39,867 nucleotides of DNA from an uncultured Oscillospiraceae bacterium (GCA_905205085.1 CAJLCG010000006.1:1-39867); one strand, 5' to 3'. Shown: positions 24,539-32,265, counted from the stretch's first letter. Notes: generated by a model from the sequence alone, not told the origin. Numbers and translations are program-made.

Positions 24539-24762
24539 GTAAAATTCTCCTTCATCCATTCTTCTCGGGTCTTTCCCTGGAGGTGCATACATTGACCAGG
24601 TTTATAGTAAATAATACAATCACAGCAGTTTCTGTCCCATCTGTTAAACCGCCGACCACCATCTTTTCGGTGCATCGCCGGGGCCTCCCCGCAGCAGTTA
24701 CAGCAGGAGTGGCCCTGGCACTTCGCTGTGCACGGTTCAAGCTGTACGGGTGGCCGGTTCAT
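24535..24762 (-). CDS. Small cysteine-rich protein (75 aa)
   Basis: The product begins MNRPPVQLEPCTAKCQGHSC and has nine Cys residues, including C-x3-C, the run S-C-C-N-C-C and a later NCCDC segment, so it should bind one or more metal ions. It overlaps the end of the PcfJ-like gene by 26 bases and has AAAAGGTAAGCC before its ATG at 24762. Function unknown. Confidence 0.65.
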   Translation of the reverse strand: MNRPPVQLEPCTAKCQGHSCCNCCGEAPAMHRKDGGRRFNRWDRNCCDCIIYYKPGQCMHLQGKTREEWMKENFT

Positions 24763-26452
24763 GGCTTACCTTTTTCTTGACCTTCGGCAGCTTGGGCGTT
24801 CCGTCCTCATTGCGCTTGCTCCCCGCCCGTAGCCATCGCAGCCAGGTGTCCAGAAATGCCTTGTGAACCACCCTGGGGTTCTGGGCTCCGGTGCCCACCT
24901 CGTTGTGGTACCCGTGGATCTGCTGAATCTGGTTCCCGCTCATCTCAATGGTCACGTAGGGCACCCCGGGCTGGTCGGACTTCCGCAGGAACAGGATGGT
25001 GAGCACCCCTCTGATATGCCGCTCAGCATAGCCGCCCACGCAGTGGTCCAGAGCCTTTCCCTCCCGCTTGATGGCCTGGGCCGTCAGCGGGAAGATAATC
25101 CGCAGGCCGTCCAGTTCGAACTCATACTTTTCCTTCCGGGACTTTCCATCTACGGCCATTCTCTTGCCTTTTGGCTCCGTGTACCGCTTTTCCAGTTCTG
25201 CGGTGAGGGTGTCGTGGGCGGTGTAGAGCTGCTCCGGCCACAGCACCTTGCTGTGCTCCATGCAGTATCCAAGCTGGTAGGCTGCCTCCAGATAGTCCCG
25301 GTACACCTCAAACAGGGTGGCATAATACTCATCATTTTGGAGAAAAACCCCGTCCAGATACCGCAGGAAACGGTCTGGATCCAGGTGGTACCTGTTAAGG
25401 AACCGGAGCACCTCCATGGGTGCCTGATGCACACCCCATAGGTTAAAAAAGTCATAGCAGAATGCGAGGTCCCAGCACTTCCCCCAGTGCCGGCGTACAT
25501 AGTTTCGCACCGCCAGCACCTCCATGGGCGGCTGGACACCCAGGAACCAGGACAGCTCCCGCTTGTTGAGACCGAAGCTCTTTTTCGGGTCGGACTCTTC
25601 CCAGCACATAGCCGTTGCGTTTTTCTTTCGCTCAAAGATCAGGTCGGCTATGGGCCGATACAGTCCGCTCTTGACCAGCATCTCCACCTGCCTGGGGTAG
25701 ATGGCGTAGGCGGTCAGGTAGGAGATAAAATCCGAGAACTTGACCGCATACCCCCGGGCGCCGCCCGGCCGGTACTGCCAATGGTGGAAGTATCCGCAGT
25801 ACTGGAAGAAGGGGTGGCTCTCCAGAACCTCCCGGTTCAGGATGGAGTAGGACTCATGCTGGTAAAAAGATATGCTCCCCCACTTAAAGGGCTCTTGGAC
25901 CCACTTCCGTCGGCCCAGATGGTCCCGCTCGTAGGTAATAACGGGTTTTTCATCGAATACTTGGTGATCCGCCTGCATCACCTCTCCTTTGACAAACCGG
26001 TAACCGCTGGAGCACCAGGCGGTGGGCAGGGCGGTGAGGGCGGTGTCATCCTTGTAGTCTTTCCGGAGAACCAGGGCGTCGGCATACAGGGCATTTCCTC
26101 GGGTATGGAGGAGCAAGGTATTCTTGCTCTGCGCCAGTTTTTTTCGTTTGCCCGCCTTGCTGAGGTTAATAGCCGTCACGCTGCGGCCGCACCATGGGCA
26201 GGTCCAAGGCTCCTTGTGTTTGAGGTGTTCCAGCAGCGCCCGGTGCTTCGGGGTCTCGGTGCGGGGCAGCTCCGGCCGGGTGTCCCGGTGCCCGCAGCAG
26301 GAGGCCATCAGGTCGATGGTCACCAGCCCCAGGGTGTTCACCCGGCGGAAAAACAGGTAGTGTTGGAACAGGTCGTTCATCCGAACCAGGTCCTGCTCGG
26401 TCACGGTGGGCCAATGGTTGAGGATCTCCCTCTCTTGTTCGGTGTAGCTCAT
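24737..26452 (-). CDS. PcfJ-like protein
   Basis: The protein has 571 residues. A zinc-knuckle pair (WTCPWCGRS, about 83-91) follows an N-terminal helical part. The C-terminal PcfJ signature is LDHCVGGYAERHIRGVLTIL then FLRKSD...YVTIEMSGNQIQQIHGYHNE (about 470-525). PcfJ takes its name from conjugative plasmid pCF10. In phages it is widespread and of unknown function, often paired with a PcfK-like protein as here (next gene). Its last codons overlap the small Cys-rich gene. Confidence 0.88.
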   Translation of the reverse strand: MSYTEQEREILNHWPTVTEQDLVRMNDLFQHYLFFRRVNTLGLVTIDLMASCCGHRDTRPELPRTETPKHRALLEHLKHKEPWTCPWCGRSVTAINLSKAGKRKKLAQSKNTLLLHTRGNALYADALVLRKDYKDDTALTALPTAWCSSGYRFVKGEVMQADHQVFDEKPVITYERDHLGRRKWVQEPFKWGSISFYQHESYSILNREVLESHPFFQYCGYFHHWQYRPGGARGYAVKFSDFISYLTAYAIYPRQVEMLVKSGLYRPIADLIFERKKNATAMCWEESDPKKSFGLNKRELSWFLGVQPPMEVLAVRNYVRRHWGKCWDLAFCYDFFNLWGVHQAPMEVLRFLNRYHLDPDRFLRYLDGVFLQNDEYYATLFEVYRDYLEAAYQLGYCMEHSKVLWPEQLYTAHDTLTAELEKRYTEPKGKRMAVDGKSRKEKYEFELDGLRIIFPLTAQAIKREGKALDHCVGGYAERHIRGVLTILFLRKSDQPGVPYVTIEMSGNQIQQIHGYHNEVGTGAQNPRVVHKAFLDTWLRWLRAGSKRNEDGTPKLPKVKKKVSHEPATRTA

Positions 26453-26465
26453 CCCATCCGCCCCC

Positions 26466-26819
26466 TTAGAAGAAGTCGGACAGGTTCAGCAGCAGCCCGC
26501 CCCGGTCCGGCTCTGTCTCCGCCGGCTCCAGCTGAATGGCCATCTGGAACTTGACCTTGGCTCCGTCAAAGTAGAAGGACGCCGCCCGGCGGTAGGCCGC
26601 TAAATCGGAGATGGAACCGCCCACCCCATTGGCTACCGCTTTCATGCAATCCGGAAAACTGCCGCCCTGGGCCACCGCCTGGGCAAACTCCTCATTCTGC
26701 CGGCAGAAATCCAGCAGGGCGTCCCGGACTGCGGAACTCATCGCCCGCTCCTTTTGTCCTTTGACCTCCTTGCACTCCTTGTTCAGCCGTTCCTTGGCCT
26801 GCTCATACCATACGCTCAT
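26466..26819 (-). CDS. PcfK / AcrIIA9-like protein
   Basis: The ATG at 26819 (MSVWYEQAKERLNKECKEVK) overlaps the upstream stop by ATGA. The 117-residue product has the pattern CRQNEEFAQAVAQGGSFPDC-MKAV, then ISDLAAYRRAASFYFDGA and a final LLLNLSDFF, which agrees with what I recall of PcfK-like proteins. That family includes the Cas9 inhibitor AcrIIA9. The PcfJ-like gene is adjacent. A link to CRISPR inhibition is inference from memory only; a general PcfK role in DNA metabolism is the alternative. Confidence 0.7.
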   Translation of the reverse strand: MSVWYEQAKERLNKECKEVKGQKERAMSSAVRDALLDFCRQNEEFAQAVAQGGSFPDCMKAVANGVGGSISDLAAYRRAASFYFDGAKVKFQMAIQLEPAETEPDRGGLLLNLSDFF

Positions 26820-27790
26820 TCCGCACACCTCCCAATGACCTCGGACAAGGCCCGCAGGGCCTTCTCTACCCCCTGGGCGGCAGTGGGGTCGGTCCGGCCC
26901 CGCAGCTTGAGGAGTATCCCCCGCATTTTGTTGGCCTGGTCCTGGGCTTGCTGGAATAACACCTGGAAGGTGGCCATGTCCTCGTCGGAGGCCAGCACCG
27001 CGTTCTTCCGAGCCCGTTCAGATTCTTGGAGTTGGGTTTTGACCTGGGCCAGATCGACCTGGGCCTCCTTGGCCTGGGCCTCGGCTTTTTTCTGCCGCTC
27101 CTTGGCCTTGTCCAACTTGGCCTGCATCTCGGCTATGGCTTCCGCCCGGGCCTTTTCCAGGGCCTCCGGGTCGGCCACCGTCTCCACAGCTACATCCACC
27201 GGCCGGGTTTTCAGCTCGGCCAGCTCCTCTTCCAGCTTGGCGGCATCTTGTAAAGCCCGCTCCCGATCTTCCCGCGCACCGGCCAAACGCGCGTTGAGCA
27301 AAGTCATATCCTCGGCCATCTTAACCCGGGCCTGCTCAGCTGTGCTGGCCTCCGCCTTGGCCGCCTCGGCGGCCTTGCGAGCTTCGTCCCGCTCCTTAAT
27401 CGCCTGCTCCAACTGCCGAGTGGTCATGTCAATGACGTTGTTGTCCTCCATGAACCGCTCCCGTTCCTCTGCCGGCAAAGCCAACAGAGTCAAGGCTTTG
27501 GTGGCTCCCAAATCCGACAGCGCTGTCGGATTTGACCACTCTCTTGCCAACCTCATAAACCGCTGCGCAGCTCGCTCTGAAAACTCCCCCCGATCGGCCA
27601 GCCAGTCCTTCCACTCCCCATGGGGCAGCATCTCTTTTGCCTCAATGAGGCACCGGCCAATGGTGAGGATGGCCTCTCCCCCGGCCCGCTTTGCGTCCAA
27701 TATTTCCCCAGTGATGGCCTCAATCGTGCGGTTTTCGGCGGGTTTAGCCATAGTCTGGGCGATGATCCGCCCCAAATCCGGCTTACTCAT
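26816..27790 (-). CDS. DUF3102-type coiled-coil protein, partner of ParA
   Basis: The protein has 324 residues. Residues 20-100 carry the DUF3102 pattern (LDAKRAGGEAILTIGRCLIE then AKEMLPHGEWKDWLA and SERAAQRFMRLA). A helix-turn-helix-like stretch (LSDLGATKALTLLALPAEER) follows, then a long Ala/Glu/Lys coiled coil (about 125-280). It overlaps parA by eight bases. The pair resembles partition systems in which this protein would bind DNA in place of ParB; that is inferred. Confidence 0.82.
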   Translation of the reverse strand: MSKPDLGRIIAQTMAKPAENRTIEAITGEILDAKRAGGEAILTIGRCLIEAKEMLPHGEWKDWLADRGEFSERAAQRFMRLAREWSNPTALSDLGATKALTLLALPAEERERFMEDNNVIDMTTRQLEQAIKERDEARKAAEAAKAEASTAEQARVKMAEDMTLLNARLAGAREDRERALQDAAKLEEELAELKTRPVDVAVETVADPEALEKARAEAIAEMQAKLDKAKERQKKAEAQAKEAQVDLAQVKTQLQESERARKNAVLASDEDMATFQVLFQQAQDQANKMRGILLKLRGRTDPTAAQGVEKALRALSEVIGRCAE

Positions 27791-28556
27791 GGACCATCCC
27801 CTCCTTCTCCAGCAGTTCAGCCACCCACGCCCGGTAGTCCCGAGCGGCAGAACACCAGGGGCTCCAGGCCTGGACAGCCATCCCGGCCCAGGAGCTCTCC
27901 GGCACCTTGTCGGTGCGTCGGATCACGGTATTGTAGACGGGCACTCGTCCGTCCTCACGGAGATAGGCAGCTGCATCCTCTACCACCGGAGAACGGTGCC
28001 ACTGGTTTACCAGCACCCCGGCCACGCGAATCTCAGGACGGATATATCGCAGGCTGTCAATCTGGACCATCAGGTCACCCACGCCGGTGGCCGAGCAGGC
28101 ATCAGACAAAACTGGTATAATCACAGCATCACTGGCCAGGATGGCGGAAATACAGGCCACAGACAAGTTTGGAGGGCAGTCCACGATTATCACATCGTAG
28201 GCATCGTCCTCAGCAATAGCATCGCGCATACTCATCATTGCGCTGTATCTCAGAGCTGCCTCATCCTTCTCCAGTTCCATTGCCCACAGATCCTCCGAGG
28301 CGGGCAGCACGTCCAGCCCAACCACGTCGGTATGTACCACAAGCTCTTCATAGCTGCTGTAATAACCACGCAGCAGCGCCCCAAGGCCCGCATATTCTCC
28401 CTTGGGCAGGAGGATGCCGGTGGCATTGGCCTGCCCGTCGGCATCGATGAGCAGCACCCGCATGCGGCAGCTGGTAGCCAACACATAGGCCAGATTCACG
28501 GCGGTGGTAGTCTTTCCTACTCCGCCCTTTCGATTAACAATGGCAAATGTTCTCAC
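27783..28556 (-). CDS. parA: ParA-family partition ATPase
   Basis: Translation begins with GTG at 28556 (MRTFAIVNRKGGVGKTTTAV) after AAAGGAGTTATCACC. The 257-residue product has the deviant Walker A K-G-G-V-G-K-T-T (10-17), LLIDADGQANAT (34-45) and VIIVDCPPNL as Walker B. The type is a small ParA without an N-terminal HTH. In a prophage it may serve segregation of a plasmid-like state or act in another way. The start codon lies inside a motif repeated upstream of the initiator gene. Confidence 0.93.
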   Translation of the reverse strand: MRTFAIVNRKGGVGKTTTAVNLAYVLATSCRMRVLLIDADGQANATGILLPKGEYAGLGALLRGYYSSYEELVVHTDVVGLDVLPASEDLWAMELEKDEAALRYSAMMSMRDAIAEDDAYDVIIVDCPPNLSVACISAILASDAVIIPVLSDACSATGVGDLMVQIDSLRYIRPEIRVAGVLVNQWHRSPVVEDAAAYLREDGRVPVYNTVIRRTDKVPESSWAGMAVQAWSPWCSAARDYRAWVAELLEKEGMVHE

Positions 28557-28570
28557 GGTGATAACTCCTT

Positions 28571-28768
28571 TCAGTTCTTCGGTATGATTTGAAATGCCTC
28601 CCGGATGGTGCGGCCTCCCACCTGGCCTTCGGCCACAAAGTAGCGCCGGCGCGGGTGGATGTAAACGACATGTCCCTTCACAGCTCCGGTCCGCTCCAGG
28701 ATACTTTCAGAGCCCTGACCATGGACCCAGCAGTCCGGCAGGAAAGTAATCGGGTCCCCCACTCTCAC
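28571..28768 (-). CDS. Small phage protein (65 aa), SH3-barrel-like
   Basis: Translation begins with GTG at 28768, overlapping the dnaB stop. The product begins MRVGDPITFLPDCWVHGQGS and contains GHVVYIHPRRRYFVAEGQVG, a beta-barrel-like pattern. It ends in REAFQIIPKN. The small proteins found between helicase and parA in related phages are unnamed. Function unknown. Confidence 0.72.
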   Translation of the reverse strand: MRVGDPITFLPDCWVHGQGSESILERTGAVKGHVVYIHPRRRYFVAEGQVGGRTIREAFQIIPKN

Positions 28769-30081
28769 GGCACGTCACCCCCTTCCTCAAATGGGATCGG
28801 TTCACTGTCCGCTAAAGAGGTGAACGTAATCTGCTTGTATTCCGGCTCCCGCCGCACCGGCTTGTCCACCACGCTGGGCTTAAAGCTCTGGTGCGCGCCG
28901 TCAAAGACCAGGTATACGATGCCTCCCGCCTCACCGTCCTTGTTCTTGGCAATCTTGAGACAGCGGCGGCTGCGGGGGTTGTTGGGCTCTTCCTTGTACA
29001 GCAGCAACACGCCGTCGGCGTCCTGCTCGATCTGGCCAGACTGGCGCAGGGAGTGTAACCCCGGGGCCTTCTCGTTTTCTCCGCCCTTCTGGGGTCTGGA
29101 GAGCTGGGACAGAGCGCACACGGTGATGCCGGTGGTCTGGGCCATCACGTGCAGGTCCTTGGAGATCTGGGTCACCTGCTCCACGTCGCTGCGCCGCCGG
29201 TCATCTGGGGCAATAAGCTGCAAATAGTCGATGTAGATGATCTCGTACCGTCTCGCCAGGGCCAGGGCCTGAATATCTACCACAGAGAGGCCGCCCGCCT
29301 GGATGATCTCCAGCTTCCGGCCTACCATGGCACTGCTGCGGTACTCAATTTCCCTCCAGTCCGCGTCCTGGAGGGTGTGCTCTTTGATCCGGCCGAAGTC
29401 TACCCCGCACACGGCGGTGACGGTGCGGTCCATGATCTTGTCCGGGTGAGTCTCTAGGGAGAAGTAGCCCACCCGCTTGTCCTTGGCCTGAGTCCAGGCC
29501 AACTGGAGAGACAGGGCCGTCTTGCCCGCGCTGGGATAGCCCCCCAGCACGATAAAGTCCCCGTACTCACACCGGAAGGTGCCATCCACCTTCTCCATCC
29601 CCCAGGGAATCAAGTTGGCGGGTTGGCGCTGGCGCTCGTAGAAGTTTAAAAGGCCCTGCTCCATGCTCACGATCTTCACCCCGGGCCGGTCTCCCAAGAG
29701 CCTTTGCTGCTGCTGAGCAATAACCTGGGCATTCTCAAGGGATACGCAGCTCACCATGCTGGATGCCAGGCTCTTGAGCCGCAGGAGTTTGGATTGCTCC
29801 ACCAGGATATCCAGGTAGATCTCCACGTTGGCAGAGGTTGGTGTCTCGTCCATCAGTTCCACCAGCATGGTTACATACTGGGGGCCGACCCGATCCTTGA
29901 CCGTTACCGGGTCAATAGGCTTTCCGGCCTGAAAAAGGTCCCGGCAGGCCTTGAACAAAGTCCGGTACTCTCCGGTGTAGTCCTCCTCCCTGGTTCGGTG
30001 AAGGACGGTGCCGGCTACTTTGTCCCCGTCCAGCAGCATGGAGCCGATCACCGAGCGCTGCGCGTCATAGTATTGACTCAT
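28765..30081 (-). CDS. dnaB: Replicative DNA helicase (DnaB-like)
   Basis: The protein has 438 residues. The N-terminal helical domain begins MSQYYDAQRSVIGSMLLDGD. The RecA-like domain has Walker A GGYPSAGKTA (180-189), the sensor segment GYFSLETHPDKIMDR and Walker B IIYIDYLQLIAPD, followed by ALSQLSRP and QIEQDADGVLLLYKEE near the end. It unwinds the phage origin after loading by the initiator encoded just upstream. The ATG at 30081 overlaps that gene's stop. Confidence 0.95.
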   Translation of the reverse strand: MSQYYDAQRSVIGSMLLDGDKVAGTVLHRTREEDYTGEYRTLFKACRDLFQAGKPIDPVTVKDRVGPQYVTMLVELMDETPTSANVEIYLDILVEQSKLLRLKSLASSMVSCVSLENAQVIAQQQQRLLGDRPGVKIVSMEQGLLNFYERQRQPANLIPWGMEKVDGTFRCEYGDFIVLGGYPSAGKTALSLQLAWTQAKDKRVGYFSLETHPDKIMDRTVTAVCGVDFGRIKEHTLQDADWREIEYRSSAMVGRKLEIIQAGGLSVVDIQALALARRYEIIYIDYLQLIAPDDRRRSDVEQVTQISKDLHVMAQTTGITVCALSQLSRPQKGGENEKAPGLHSLRQSGQIEQDADGVLLLYKEEPNNPRSRRCLKIAKNKDGEAGGIVYLVFDGAHQSFKPSVVDKPVRREPEYKQITFTSLADSEPIPFEEGGDVP

Positions 30082-30869
30082 AGCAGGTAGGTCCCCTCCT
30101 CCTCCAGTACCCGGGCTGACTTACCCTGGGCGGGCTGGGTACGGGTTGGCAGAGGCTTGTCCTCATCCTCCCAGCGGCGGTTGTTGAGCCAGGTGGAGGC
30201 ATACGGGATCCCAATGCCACGCTGCCACTCCTCGCTTGCCATCTGACGCTTGAGGGCACGGGCCATTACCACCAGCAGCGCGTCGTCCGGCTTCAGCTTG
30301 TCCCAGGCTTTGATGGCCGCCTGTTTGGACCGGCCGCATGGATACGCAGCCCAGAAGTCCGCAAACCGCTCCGGCTTCCAGTCCGGAGCCTCTTTCGGGG
30401 CATTGGACCGCTTGCCGCGCTTTTTCGCTGGCTCGTCCCCCTTGGGGGGATTATAGGGGGGATATTCTACTGTACTATTACTTGTATTATTCTCTCCGCC
30501 ATTTTTGGCAGGAGGTCCCCCCGATTTTGGCGGGACCCTCCCCCCATTTTTGGCGGGAGGGGGTACAGCGGATCCAGGGGGGCCACAAATCCAGATTTTC
30601 CGGCAAAGGACTTCCTGGCTCTCGGGGTCCCGCTCTACCTCTATATGGATGTGTCCCCGATCTCTAAGCTGCTTGAGCAGATCCTCCACGGTCCGCTTAG
30701 CAATGCCAAGGGTATCGGCCAGCCGGGCGTTCCAGGCCCAGCAGTAGCCCTCAGCCTGGGCCAAGGCGGACAGTTCTCCATATAGTAGCTTGGCATTGGG
30801 CCTCAGGGTGTGGTCATCCCGCACCCGGGCCGGGATCACGGAGTATAAACTCCGGTATATCTCCCCCAT
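30078..30869 (-). CDS. HTH replication initiator / helicase loader-type protein
   Basis: The protein has 263 residues. Residues 15-75 form a winged HTH (LTPN-like: LRPNAKLLYGELSALAQAEG then AWNARLADTLGIAKRTVEDL). The middle (95-150) is a Pro/Gly/Lys linker in which short units such as PPAKNGG and PPKSGG repeat; these are encoded by the origin iterons. The C-terminal part (PDWKPERFADFWAAYPCGRS, then AAIKAWDKLKPDD) is typical of phage replisome organisers. RBS AAGAGGTGATTTGAG precedes the start. It binds the origin within its own gene, as lambda O does. Confidence 0.88.
   Translation of the reverse strand: MGEIYRSLYSVIPARVRDDHTLRPNAKLLYGELSALAQAEGYCWAWNARLADTLGIAKRTVEDLLKQLRDRGHIHIEVERDPESQEVLCRKIWICGPPGSAVPPPAKNGGRVPPKSGGPPAKNGGENNTSNSTVEYPPYNPPKGDEPAKKRGKRSNAPKEAPDWKPERFADFWAAYPCGRSKQAAIKAWDKLKPDDALLVVMARALKRQMASEEWQRGIGIPYASTWLNNRRWEDEDKPLPTRTQPAQGKSARVLEEEGTYLL
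30446..30570 (-). repeat. Probable replication origin: three iterons next to an AT-rich stretch
   Basis: Within the initiator gene, three copies of a motif with core (A/G)TTTTTGGC(A/G)GG occur with GGC at 30507-30509, 30529-30531 and 30552-30554, 22 and 23 bases apart. Each copy has C-runs before and G-runs after the A/T core, giving dyad symmetry (GCC-A/T-GGC). Beside them, 30462-30494 is an AT-rich run in a GC-rich gene, a good unwinding element. Origins inside initiator genes are well known (lambda, P22). Repeats and AT run are seen directly; origin function is inferred. Confidence 0.75.
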
Positions 30870-30887
30870 CTCAAATCACCTCTTGTG

Positions 30888-30931
30888 TTTCTCACGGTGG
30901 TGTGCTATCATACAAGTGTTCTCACGGTGGG
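30888..30931 (-). promoter_or_regulatory. Direct repeat pair upstream of the initiator gene
   Basis: On the plus strand, TTCTCACGGTG(G) occurs twice, near 30889-30899 and 30919-30930, 31 bases apart, in the short gap before the initiator start. A third copy, GTTCTCACGGTG near 28551-28562, overlaps the GTG start and ribosome site of parA. This suggests a shared regulator, perhaps ParA/DUF3102 or an XRE protein. The copies are seen; the binding is inferred. Confidence 0.5.
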
Positions 30932-30975
30932 CTCCGCCCATCGGCCCGGGGGTCGGCAAAGCCCTCGGGCATTTT

Positions 30976-31101
30976 TTACGCCATGACGGCCGCCCAGTAG
31001 GTCAAACCGGCCAGCACTGCCGCTACTAGGGACAACCCGCAAACAAACCACTCCAGCGCCTCGTACAATACGGGGTGCTTTTTTCTTATCCTCTCCCACA
31101 T
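30976..31101 (-). CDS. Small single-span membrane protein (41 aa)
   Basis: The ATG at 31101 lies four bases after the stop of the AbrB-like gene. The product begins with the basic MWERIRKKHPVLYEALEWFV and continues with one hydrophobic span (CGLSLVAAVLAGLTYWAAVM). The positive N-terminus suggests a cytoplasmic N-terminus. A conflicting frame over the same bases has no such character. Function unknown; small membrane proteins near immunity regions often block superinfection. Confidence 0.6.
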   Translation of the reverse strand: MWERIRKKHPVLYEALEWFVCGLSLVAAVLAGLTYWAAVMA

Positions 31102-31104
31102 GCA

Positions 31105-31359
31105 TCAGTCCTCCAGGATGTCCAGCAGCTGATTCATCTGGTAGATCACCTCGACCGGAGCTCCCTCCTGGATGGCCTCCTCCCGCAGGCGGCGCACCCG
31201 CTCAGACAGCGGCAGTTCCTGCTGCTTACGAAGAAAAATACCATCATCGGTCCCGATGATTTCCATAGGGGTACCTGGGCCCATTTCCAGCTGCGTCCGC
31301 ATCTCTTTGGGTATTACTACTCTACCCAAATTGTCCATACGGCGAACGATTGTCGTCAT
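31105..31359 (-). CDS. AbrB/SpoVT-like transcription regulator
   Basis: The ATG at 31359 follows AGGAGGATTACTT. The 84-residue product opens with the swapped-hairpin AbrB motif (MTTIVRRMDNLGRVVIPKEM, then RTQLEMGPGTPMEIIGTDDG). The C-terminal part (LPLSERVRRLREEAI) is helical. It likely binds DNA as a dimer or tetramer and controls early genes. It forms part of the leftward early operon. Confidence 0.9.
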   Translation of the reverse strand: MTTIVRRMDNLGRVVIPKEMRTQLEMGPGTPMEIIGTDDGIFLRKQQELPLSERVRRLREEAIQEGAPVEVIYQMNQLLDILED

Positions 31360-31423
31360 AAGTAATCCTCCTATTCTGTGCCCCACATCTGCGGAGCCTT
31401 TTTCTTATGTACACATATCCAGC

Positions 31424-31768
31424 TCACCAGATCCCGGCCCGGATCATCAGCTGGGTGGCCACCTCGATGACCCGCTTACGGCCCTCGGCCTTCTCCTCCT
31501 CGGTGAAGGGTACCTCCCGATGCAGCTCATAGCCCAGAGCCACCCCCATCTTTGGCCCACGGTCTGTGGTCATGGAGCGATCCACGTCTAGTTCCTGGTC
31601 CCCCAGGATCAGCAGGTGGCGGCCTCGCCAATCCCGCAGCACTTTCTGCCGTTGCTGGCCGTTGCAGATCTCCGTGCGGTCCTTCACGATGATCTCCACT
31701 GGATATCCATCCAGTTCTTTGCGGTAACAGGTTTTGTTCTGATGCTCAAACTGTTCTACTCGCCCCAT
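31424..31768 (-). CDS. Hypothetical phage protein
   Basis: The protein has 114 residues, begins MGRVEQFEHQNKTCYRKELD and has GAGAGGAGGTGACGTC before its ATG. It has a beta-rich first half (YPVEIIVKDRTEICNGQQRQ) and a helical end (EEEKAEGRKRVIEVATQLMI). I do not recognise it. It lies between XRE and AbrB-like regulators, so an early role is likely. Confidence 0.72.
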   Translation of the reverse strand: MGRVEQFEHQNKTCYRKELDGYPVEIIVKDRTEICNGQQRQKVLRDWRGRHLLILGDQELDVDRSMTTDRGPKMGVALGYELHREVPFTEEEKAEGRKRVIEVATQLMIRAGIW

Positions 31769-31815
31769 GACGTCACCTCCTCTCTGAACGTATGGGCTGC
31801 GGCTCGTCCGATATG

Positions 31816-32265
31816 TCAGTCCCCGTGCTCACAGAAGCGCAGCTCCATGCCGCACTGGATCAGCTCCTTCAGGTCTTCTACGATGGCGTCATACTCTGCC
31901 CGCTCTTCCTCGTCAATCTGGCCATCCTCAGCGATTTCCAGCAGACGCTCCACCGAGTGGTTCTTGGAAAAACGGGTAAGTCGATTACACAACCGCACCA
32001 CCGACTCCATCAGGGTACGGGGCTGGATCACGGGGATGATGCTTGATGCCAGCTCGTCATGCAGGTTGACGTGCTGCACGGCCAGTCGCTGGGCGTCGTA
32101 GCAGATCACCATCCGTGAGACTACATGATTGGGCGGAATGCGCTGGCCGGTTTCATAGGCACGTACACTCTCCACGCTGATACTCAGCTGCTCGGCTGCC
32201 GCTTCCTGGGTGATACCGGCATTCCGCCGAGCTATTTTGTAGATATTCCGGTATTCCTCCGGCAT
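31816..32265 (-). CDS. XRE-family regulator
   Basis: The 149-residue product has an N-terminal HTH (NIYKIARRNAGITQEAAAEQ, then LSISVESVRAYETGQRIPP, about 6-45). The C-terminal part (LMESVVRLCNRLTRFSKNHS and the acidic IDEEERAEYDAIVEDLKEL) looks like a DUF-type helical domain found in Firmicute phage regulators. RBS AAGGAGGGAGTTCCC precedes the start. It is the second leftward gene after the control region. Confidence 0.88.
   Translation of the reverse strand: MPEEYRNIYKIARRNAGITQEAAAEQLSISVESVRAYETGQRIPPNHVVSRMVICYDAQRLAVQHVNLHDELASSIIPVIQPRTLMESVVRLCNRLTRFSKNHSVERLLEIAEDGQIDEEERAEYDAIVEDLKELIQCGMELRFCEHGD

Noticed and set aside
25487..26554. A 355-codon plus-strand frame opposite the PcfJ-like gene
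   Set aside because: It is antisense to a clear PcfJ-like protein, has Gly/Val/Leu-rich composition typical of shadows and no initiation signal.
26754..28592. A 612-codon plus-strand frame opposite the DUF3102 and parA genes
   Set aside because: It spans two well-defined minus-strand genes, and its Ser/Ala runs are the complement of the Ala/Glu/Lys coiled coil.
28758..28770. A fourth copy of the CCGTGAGA motif at the start of the 65-residue gene
   Set aside because: Only about eight bases match, and they are explained by the overlap of the dnaB stop with the GTG start.
30888..30931. CRISPR-like array
   Set aside because: There are only two short direct repeats with one spacer, and a third copy lies 2 kb away; no cas genes are present in the window.
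30908..31105. A 65-codon minus-strand frame starting MHVGEDKKK over the small membrane gene
   Set aside because: It uses another frame over the same bases, has no ribosome site of its own, and the competing 41-residue frame has a clear membrane-protein pattern.
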